Positions 9,094 through 14,032 of a stretch of DNA of 14,032 nt are shown here, one piece after another. The notes under the pieces were generated by a model. It had not been told where the DNA came from and ran no database searches. It saw only the letters and a program-made list of their open reading frames with translations. This DNA comes from Acidobacteriota bacterium. GTDB taxonomy: Bacteria; Acidobacteriota; Terriglobia; Terriglobales; Acidobacteriaceae. Both the position numbers and the translations under genes were made by a program. The stretch covers positions 1 to 14,032 of the forward strand of contig JAJXZK010000451.1 of NCBI GenBank assembly GCA_021780095.1. The letters run 5' to 3'. How positions within the stretch are numbered: the stretch's first letter is position 1; every line of letters starts with the position of its first letter.

Positions 9094-11202
9094 TCATCGG
9101 AGCAGTTCCAGAGGGAACCGAGGGTGTCCGTCAAGGGCCATGAGGGCGGCGAAAATTTGATGGGCCCACTCCTGCAGTTCCTCCAGGCGCAAGGTTCGGT
9201 CTTGGGCCTGAAAGATCACACGCAGCAGCAGGGCGTAGGATCCTGAGGGTTCTTTTTTGTCTCGAAAGATTTCGCGAGGTTCGATGCTTCGCATCTCCGA
9301 AATGCCGAGCGATGCCAGCGTCTCGGCAATCTGCTGCCAAAGGACGGCATCTGGAAATGTAAAGGAAAAATCGCGCACCACGGCGGGGAACCGAGACAGT
9401 TCCTGGGCGACGGGCTCGCGGAGAGCATGCTGATAGAGGCGGGCCAGATTGAATTCAGCGATGAAGATGGTTTGGCGGAGCTTTCTAGATTGAGACTCCT
9501 GCGGAGAGAGTTCGCCGAAGAAGCCGAGGGTCTCGCCGTTTGCGACGAGCCGGGCAGCGCGACCCGGATGCAGCCACGGCGGCATGAGGCCGCTTTGTGA
9601 AGGGAACGCGTCCATGTAGATGGATTTGGTGACAAACCCGGAGAGTAGTTCTTCTGCAATGCCCTTGAGATCGTAGAAGCTATAGTCGCGAAGACTGCCG
9701 AGGGCATGGAAAGCCATCGCGCTGCCGGTTGCGCCAATGACAAGGGAAGGCTTTTCCTGGACTCGCTCCGAGCTTCCGGTAAAGATGGCCCCTATCTCGA
9801 ACAGGCGGAGATTGTCGACCTCGCGATTCAAATTATGGGCGAGCATGGATAGCATCCCGGGCGCCAGCGACGGTCGCAGAAAACCTACTTCTTCGCTCAG
9901 AGGATTTCCAAGTTGCACGATCGAGTCTGGTTGTTGTGCAAATGACTTTGCATCGGCGGCAGAGCAGAATGTGCTGCTGATGGCTTCTGTGTATCCGGCA
10001 CCTCGCAGAATTCGGCGAAGAAAGGATTCCTTCGCTGCCCAAGGCAATTCGGTGACGCTGCCAGAAAAAGATGGCAGTGTGTTGGCGAAGCGGTTGTACC
10101 CGTGAAGCCGCGCGATTTCTTCGATCAGGTCAATTTCGCAGGCAAGATCGAGACGCCAACTGGGCAATGTGATGGCATACGTTTCGGCCGAAGTTTTCTC
10201 CATACGTGCGCCGAGAGCCGTCAAGTAGCGCTCGACGGTTGCAGGTTCGATGGGCTGGTCGTCCGCAGTTTTGCCGAGGATGCGGGTGATTTCGCCGATG
10301 TGCAGGAAGATCGACGGGCGCTGCGAGGTACGTGCAACAAGTTCGGGGACGACTATATCCACGAGGTGGCCTTCGATGGATCCACCGGCTGCGAGAATCA
10401 AGTCGCAAACGAGTGCGGAGGCGAGCGGAGGAGCATCGAAGTCCGCGCCGCGTTCGAAGCGATGCGACGCGTCCGTGTGCAATCCGTGTCGACGAGACGA
10501 CCGGCGTACCGTTCCAGGATCGAACCATGCGGCCTCGACGACAATATTCTTTGTGGCCGAGGTGATCATCGTGTCCCACCCTCCCATCACGCCAGCGATC
10601 GCAAGAGCTTTCTTCTCGTCGGCAACGACAAGATCGTCGGGCACAAGGGTACACTCGGTACCATCGAGCAGGCGAAGTTTTTCTCCCGTATGGGCACGGC
10701 GGACGACGATGCCGCCATTGAGCTTGTCGAGATCGAAGGCATGGGTTGGGTGACCCATGGCCATGGTGACGAAATTGGTTGCGTCGACCGCGTTGCTGAT
10801 CAATTTCTGTTCGAGCATGGAGAAACGCTGTGCGATTTTTCCGGTCGAAGGAACGATGTTTACGTCGCGAAGTACCCGCGCGGTGAATCGGCCGCAGAGA
10901 TCCGCGGCTTCAATGCGAACCGGGAACGGCTGTTTGGCAGGCTTGGCGGCCGGGAGGGAGACTTCCAGAGGCTTCAGTGGAATGTCGTAGATGGCAGCGG
11001 CTTCGCGCGCAATGCCGTAATGGTTCATGGCGTCGACGCGGTTGGTGGTGATGTCCATTTCCAAAAGCGAGCCATTGCGGGGTCCGAGATCGAATACGCC
11101 GTCGACCGCAATGCCACGCAAGGTGAGATCTTCGGCGAGTTGCTGATCGCTGACAGCGAGGTCGGGCAAGTAAGAGCGGAGCCATGTCGTGAGAATTTTC
11201 AT
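9094..11202 (-). CDS. pheT: Phenylalanyl-tRNA synthetase beta subunit, lacking the N-terminal OB-fold domain
   Basis: PheT joins with PheS as an alpha2-beta2 enzyme that charges tRNA-Phe; the beta subunit carries the B3/B4 editing module and the anticodon-recognition domain. This copy has 702 residues, against about 795 in E. coli. The N-terminal B1 segment (1-36, ending GIAVDGV) passes within about 10 residues to LEMDITTNRVDAMNHYGIA (47-65), which in E. coli comes after the roughly 110-residue tRNA-binding OB fold. That domain is therefore absent. The B3/B4 region (DATNFVTMAMGHPTHAFD), B5, the catalytic-like core (LGNPLSEEVGFLRPSL) and the C-terminal ferredoxin-like domain (FPAVVRDFSFTF onward, about 605-695) are present. 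The start overlaps the pheS stop as ATGA, so the pair is translationally coupled. Confidence 0.96.
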   Translation of the reverse strand: MKILTTWLRSYLPDLAVSDQQLAEDLTLRGIAVDGVFDLGPRNGSLLEMDITTNRVDAMNHYGIAREAAAIYDIPLKPLEVSLPAAKPAKQPFPVRIEAADLCGRFTARVLRDVNIVPSTGKIAQRFSMLEQKLISNAVDATNFVTMAMGHPTHAFDLDKLNGGIVVRRAHTGEKLRLLDGTECTLVPDDLVVADEKKALAIAGVMGGWDTMITSATKNIVVEAAWFDPGTVRRSSRRHGLHTDASHRFERGADFDAPPLASALVCDLILAAGGSIEGHLVDIVVPELVARTSQRPSIFLHIGEITRILGKTADDQPIEPATVERYLTALGARMEKTSAETYAITLPSWRLDLACEIDLIEEIARLHGYNRFANTLPSFSGSVTELPWAAKESFLRRILRGAGYTEAISSTFCSAADAKSFAQQPDSIVQLGNPLSEEVGFLRPSLAPGMLSMLAHNLNREVDNLRLFEIGAIFTGSSERVQEKPSLVIGATGSAMAFHALGSLRDYSFYDLKGIAEELLSGFVTKSIYMDAFPSQSGLMPPWLHPGRAARLVANGETLGFFGELSPQESQSRKLRQTIFIAEFNLARLYQHALREPVAQELSRFPAVVRDFSFTFPDAVLWQQIAETLASLGISEMRSIEPREIFRDKKEPSGSYALLLRVIFQAQDRTLRLEELQEWAHQIFAALMALDGHPRFPLELLR

Positions 11203-12302
11203 GCGAACTGCTCCAGAAAGCGCATGTCTCCCGAGTAGAGCAGGCCGATGTCGCTGATTCCGTATTTCATCATCGCGATTCGATCAACTCCCATGCCGAA
11301 GGCGAACCCGGAGATTTTTTGGGGGTCATAGGCAGGCTGCTTGCCACGCACAAACTCGAACACAGCAGGGTTGACCATGCCGCAGCCCAGGAGTTCAATC
11401 CAGCCGGAGTGCTTGCATTTGCGGCATCCTTTGCCCCCGCAGAAGATGCAGCTGATCTGCACGTCGGCACTCGGCTCCGTGAAGGGAAAGTATGACGGGA
11501 AGAAGCGGGTGCGCACGTTGGAGCCGAAGAGCTCCTTCATGGCGTGATCCAGCGTTCCTTTCAGATCGCTGAAGGTGATGTTCTCATCGACGCACAAGCC
11601 TTCCACCTGATGGAAAATTGGTGAGTGGGTTGCATCGGCGGCATCGTTTCGATGCACTTTGCCGGGAATGACGATACGGATCGGGGGCGGCTGGCGTTCC
11701 ATGGTGCGGATCTGGACCGGCGAAGTATGAGTGCGCAGCAGGAGGCGATCGCGCAGCGGCTTATGCTGCTGATTGGCGATGACGAGGGTGTCCTGCGTAT
11801 CGCGGGCGGGGTGATTTGGCGGGAAGTTGAGAGCCTCGAAATTGTAGTAGTCGGTTTCAACTTCCGGTCCAACTCCGACAGAGTAGCCCATGTATTCGAA
11901 GACGCGAACGATTTCGTGCATGGTGCGAATCAGCGGGTGTTCCGCGCCGAGAGTGGGTCTGATTCCAGGCAGGGTGACGTCAATGGAATCCTCCGGCTCG
12001 GGGGACGGAGCGAGGCTTGCGGTATCGGTTTCGAGGGCGTGCTCAATTTGTTGTTTGAGTTGATTGAAATGCTGACCCAATGACTTGCGCGCTTCGGCAG
12101 GGGCATTCTTCAACCATGCGTCACTGATGAGCTTGAGTCGGCCCTGCTTTCGGCCAAGCCAGTTCAGGCGAAACTGCTCGCGATCTTCGGATGTGCGGAG
12201 CTCCGTCGCCTGACGCGCGACGTCGGCCCGTAGCGCCTGAAACTCGGCTTCGAGATGATCCGACCCGTAACTTGCTAAAACAGGAATTTGCGAAGAAGAC
12301 AT
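11199..12302 (-). CDS. pheS: Phenylalanyl-tRNA synthetase alpha subunit
   Basis: PheS is the catalytic subunit that activates phenylalanine and transfers it to tRNA-Phe. From the chosen ATG it has 367 residues: an N-terminal coiled-coil tRNA-binding arm (about 10-95), then the class II core with motif 1 (HPLIRTMHEIVRVFEYMGY), the FEALNFPPNHPARD strand, motif 2 (GKVHRNDAADATHSP) and motif 3 near the end (GFAFGMGVDRIAMM). The four-cysteine loop CIFCGGKGCRKC before GWIELLGCGMV is usual in many bacterial PheS. The reading frame extends 34 codons upstream to a TTG at 12404, but those residues look non-homologous; I prefer the ATG at 12302, although it has no clear Shine-Dalgarno sequence. It is divergent from the VKOR gene. 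The 109-bp gap between them shows no leader peptide rich in Phe, no T-box and no clear promoter. Confidence 0.95.
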   Translation of the reverse strand: MSSSQIPVLASYGSDHLEAEFQALRADVARQATELRTSEDREQFRLNWLGRKQGRLKLISDAWLKNAPAEARKSLGQHFNQLKQQIEHALETDTASLAPSPEPEDSIDVTLPGIRPTLGAEHPLIRTMHEIVRVFEYMGYSVGVGPEVETDYYNFEALNFPPNHPARDTQDTLVIANQQHKPLRDRLLLRTHTSPVQIRTMERQPPPIRIVIPGKVHRNDAADATHSPIFHQVEGLCVDENITFSDLKGTLDHAMKELFGSNVRTRFFPSYFPFTEPSADVQISCIFCGGKGCRKCKHSGWIELLGCGMVNPAVFEFVRGKQPAYDPQKISGFAFGMGVDRIAMMKYGISDIGLLYSGDMRFLEQFA

Positions 12303-12411
12303 TGCTTTTGAGGATAAATGAGAGAGGGCCGGAATACCGAGTCCGCAAGATGAAAGCTGAGGGGAAAGGATCGCAATTGGGGAACGTTTGACGGTGTGAT
12401 TCAATGGAGTT

Positions 12412-12831
12412 GTGCAGAAAACTTTGAGAATCCTGGTTGTAGTGTTAGCGCTGTTGGGAGCCGTGGTTTCGGCGTTGGCGTTGCAGGTGCATTATTCCAA
12501 CAAGCTAGAGCCATGCGATATTAATGCGCACTGGGATTGCGGAATTGTCAACCATAGTCGGTACTCACTGATCTATGGCGTGCCGGTGGCCGCGGTTGGA
12601 ATCGCGGGATACCTGCTGATCGGCCTGCTTGCGCTTTTGCGAAAGAGAGATTGGACGTTGGCTGCGGCGGTGGCAGGACTTTGCTACGCTATCTACCTTT
12701 CCCACGTGGAAGACTCGATCCTGCAGGTGTGGTGCTTGTACTGCGTCATATCGCAGTGCGTTATTGCTTTGATCGTGATCTTCGCAGCCATTCAGTTGGC
12801 CGTTGGCCGAAAGCAACAAAGCACTCCCTGA
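12412..12831 (+). CDS. Vitamin K epoxide reductase (VKOR) family membrane protein
   Basis: Bacterial VKOR homologues reoxidise a periplasmic thioredoxin-like thiol oxidase and pass the electrons to quinone, replacing DsbB. This 139-residue protein has about four membrane helices (about 5-26, 54-75, 83-99, 107-132). It keeps the loop cysteine pair C35 and C43 (LEPCDINAHWDCG), the serine-containing HSRYSLIYG segment and the quinone-side CxxC in VWCLYC (C108 and C111). It is a single-domain form without the fused thioredoxin domain found in some phyla; its DsbA-like partner is not in the window. The start is a GTG with GGAG only two bases upstream, so the exact start is less certain. Its last codons lie in a terminator hairpin shared with rplT. 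Confidence 0.9.
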   Translation: MQKTLRILVVVLALLGAVVSALALQVHYSNKLEPCDINAHWDCGIVNHSRYSLIYGVPVAAVGIAGYLLIGLLALLRKRDWTLAAAVAGLCYAIYLSHVEDSILQVWCLYCVISQCVIALIVIFAAIQLAVGRKQQSTP

Positions 12832-12845
12832 GGAGTGCTTTGTTG
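12814..12845. terminator. Bidirectional hairpin terminator between the VKOR gene and rplT
   Basis: CAACAAAGCACTCC (12814-12827) pairs perfectly with GGAGTGCTTTGTTG (12832-12845) across a CTGA loop, a 14-bp stem. The T-rich right arm (GCTTTGTT) supplies the U-tract on the plus strand; on the minus strand the mirror image reads GCTTTGTTGCTTT. It ends both convergent transcripts. The VKOR stop codon TGA is inside the loop. Confidence 0.85.
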
Positions 12846-12868
12846 GATGGTAGAAACGTTCGCTGGGC

Positions 12869-13237
12869 TTACGCGGCAGGGGTGCTGAGCGCCGTTTTTG
12901 CTTGTGTGGCAAGAGCGGTAAATCCCGCGGGATCTTTGGCGGCGATGTCGGCCAGAACCTTGCGGTCCAGTTCGATACCGGCCAACTTGAGCCCGTGAAT
13001 CAGCTGTGAATAGCTGATGCCATTTAGCTTGGCTGCGGCGCCGATGCGGACGATCCAAAGCGAACGGAACTGGCGCTTCTTCTCACGGCGGCCCCGGTAG
13101 GCGAATTTAAGCCCTCGTTCGACAGCTTCTTCCGCAGCCTGATACAGCTTGGACTTTGTGAGGAAGTAGCCGCTTGCGCGCTTAAGAATTTTCTTGCGAT
13201 ATTCTTTGCGTTTATTGCCACGTTTGACGCGGGGCAT
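12869..13237 (-). CDS. rplT: 50S ribosomal protein L20
   Basis: L20 binds 23S rRNA early in assembly of the large subunit and, in several bacteria, represses its own operon. The 122-residue product begins [19 protein letters not shown], the standard basic N-terminal extension, and has the [20 protein letters not shown] region (about 59-78) and LNRK-like DRKVLADIA block (about 91-99) of the globular domain. The family norm is about 118 residues; the C-terminus has a few extra Ala/Thr residues. The ATG at 13237 has AAGGAG 9 bases upstream. It follows rpmI by 167 bp, a longer gap than usual for this pair, and ends 24 bp from the shared terminator. Confidence 0.97.
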   Translation of the reverse strand: MPRVKRGNKRKEYRKKILKRASGYFLTKSKLYQAAEEAVERGLKFAYRGRREKKRQFRSLWIVRIGAAAKLNGISYSQLIHGLKLAGIELDRKVLADIAAKDPAGFTALATQAKTALSTPAA

Positions 13238-13404
13238 GGTTGAAATCTCCTTTTGCGTTTCGTTTTGCGGCTGGAGGGAGGAGTCGCAGGGGTGAAGCCT
13301 GCACCGGTACCCTCTTCACTCGCTTCTTGCTCTGATCCATTGCGGAAGGGTTAGTTCCGGGGGCCTCGAACGCTTGCGGGCCCGAACTCGCCGTGGCGAG
13401 CCGA
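13238..13404 (-). other. Structured rpmI-rplT spacer with a hairpin
   Basis: This 167-bp gap in an otherwise tightly linked gene pair contains a hairpin, CTCGCC-GT-GGCGAG (13387-13400), starting 4 bases after the rpmI stop codon, then a GC-rich palindrome CGGGCCCG (13377-13384). No T-run follows, so it is not a typical intrinsic terminator; RNA processing, partial attenuation or L20 autoregulation are possible but unproven. A 43-codon basic reading frame from 13340 has no ribosome binding site and I do not call it. Confidence 0.45.
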
Positions 13405-13602
13405 TCAGGCGTACGGGATCATGCGCAACACCTTAGGCAGGTCGGCATCCGAAACCATTGCAGACGCTGCAAGATGCCGCTTGGTCTTGGTAGCTTTCGA
13501 GGTAAGGATATGCCGCATGAAGGCCTGGCCACGCTTCACTCGACCGCTTCCGGTCTTTTTGAAGCGCTTGGCCGCGCCTTTGTGCGTCTTTAGTTTCGGC
13601 AT
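13405..13602 (-). CDS. rpmI: 50S ribosomal protein L35
   Basis: L35 is a small basic protein of the large ribosomal subunit. The 65-residue product starts [20 protein letters not shown] and includes [20 protein letters not shown], both classic L35 signatures, and has the usual length. The reading frame continues 37 codons upstream, but the L35 N-terminus and a GGA about 6 bases before the ATG at 13602 fix the start. infC, which commonly precedes rpmI, is not here: the gene upstream is a glucan phosphorylase, 126 bp away. Confidence 0.96.
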   Translation of the reverse strand: MPKLKTHKGAAKRFKKTGSGRVKRGQAFMRHILTSKATKTKRHLAASAMVSDADLPKVLRMIPYA

Positions 13603-13641
13603 GCTAATTCCAATCAAAATAACAGTTTTACGGCTTCGATC

Positions 13642-13647
13642 AGTATA
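13642..13647 (-). promoter_or_regulatory. Possible -10 box (TATACT) for rpmI-rplT
   Basis: TATACTGATCGAAG on the minus strand would give a transcript start near 13635 and a leader of about 33 bases before rpmI. No convincing -35 box is seen. The sequence resembles the box upstream of the coiled-coil gene and zapA. It fits rpmI-rplT having its own promoter here, apart from infC. Confidence 0.45.
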
Positions 13648-13728
13648 CGCGAGTCGAGGTAGAAGCGCGAGTAGAGCCTGCAGGGAGGAGGCGTTCTGTC
13701 GACCCTCTGCCACCGCCGTGCATTGACT

Positions 13729-14032
13729 TTAGCGAGCCAAGATAAGCTCAGGCTGAAATTTTCGGCGTAGTGGGGCGTCGCCGGGGAAGTACGCATTGGT
13801 CACGTACTGGTAGAGCATGCGGTGCGTGTTGAAGAAGGAGCCGTTGATGGCCATGGCCATGCGCATAATCTCCGCCCAGCGGTCCGGATAGTGATAGAAG
13901 AGGGGGAGAATCTCGTCTTCAAGTTTTTCGTAGAGAGATTCAGCCTCCTGCGCTTCGTCTTCGGACTCCGCAATGGCCCAGCCCGTTGCACCTTCGATGC
14001 AGCCTTCAATCCACCAGCCGTCGAGGGTGCTG
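13729..14032 (-). CDS. glgP: Alpha-glucan (glycogen/maltodextrin) phosphorylase, C-terminal fragment (runs off right edge)
   Basis: The last 100 codons of a gene that begins beyond the window are open from the edge to TAA at 13731-13729. The peptide starts [20 protein letters not shown], then has [16 protein letters not shown] (about 38-53), a [10 protein letters not shown] helix (about 57-66) and [14 protein letters not shown] (about 75-88). This matches the C-terminal end of the alpha-glucan phosphorylase family (the shorter, TIGR02094-like form), with its TLDGWW-E and acidic LY-LE-E-I-P-YY segments. These enzymes release glucose-1-phosphate from alpha-1,4-glucans using pyridoxal phosphate; the catalytic parts are outside the window. 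No clear terminator is seen between this gene and rpmI. Confidence 0.85.
   Translation of the reverse strand, partial: STLDGWWIEGCIEGATGWAIAESEDEAQEAESLYEKLEDEILPLFYHYPDRWAEIMRMAMAINGSFFNTHRMLYQYVTNAYFPGDAPLRRKFQPELILAR

Noticed and set aside
10102..11238. Long plus-strand open frame (378 codons) opposite pheT
   Set aside because: It is antisense to the well-recognised pheT and follows its codon structure; the peptide has no recognisable domain. It reflects high third-position G+C in the real gene.
13211..13340. Basic 43-codon reading frame in the rpmI-rplT spacer
   Set aside because: No ribosome binding site, and it ends by running out of frame into the start of rplT; no support beyond being open.
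13603..13713. 37-codon N-terminal extension of rpmI
   Set aside because: L35 begins at MPKLKTHKG; the upstream codons contain the likely promoter and are not conserved in type.

Overview
The window looks like a chromosomal housekeeping region of an Acidobacteriota member (Terriglobia-like), of moderately high G+C. The pointers are an ADOP-type FtsX/MacB permease without its own ATPase, a secreted protein of the VWFA-related type common in that phylum, and a YdjM-type hydrolase start next to ligA. The phylum assignment is inference from protein families; no rRNA gene is present.

Layout, left to right: the first codons of a YdjM-like membrane hydrolase (minus) diverge from ligA (plus, DNA ligase), whose start codon lies just downstream of a perfect TATAAT and may be leaderless. 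ligA converges, with 3 bp between stop codons, on a minus-strand set that reads in the order lgt-like, rluD-like (4-bp ATGA overlap), VWA lipoprotein/secreted protein (27-bp gap). Upstream of lgt is a 332-bp gap without protein genes. I assign a 6S RNA (ssrS) there on the minus strand, about 5472 to 5277, with its own TTGCCA-17-TAGCAT promoter, a 14-bp closing stem and a T-rich 3' flank. Upstream of that lies the large ADOP permease, then zapA, a short coiled-coil gene, pheT and pheS, all minus.

A VKOR-family gene (plus) diverges from pheS and converges on rplT. The two share a perfect 14-bp hairpin terminator whose loop holds the VKOR stop codon. rplT and rpmI follow (minus; no infC directly upstream). 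The right edge is the C-terminus of an alpha-glucan phosphorylase (minus).

How they fit together: rpmI, rplT, pheS and pheT are translation genes; zapA and its coiled-coil neighbour act on the FtsZ ring; 6S RNA regulates RNA polymerase; lgt and rluD serve lipoprotein modification and rRNA modification. The pheST-zapA-6S neighbourhood is familiar from other phyla. Here it is interrupted by the permease between zapA and the 6S RNA and by the inverted VKOR gene between rplT and pheS. I found no mobile element, CRISPR array or tRNA gene. The points most worth a second look are the 6S RNA, the Lgt-like protein with several family residues replaced, and a PheT without the N-terminal tRNA-binding OB fold.
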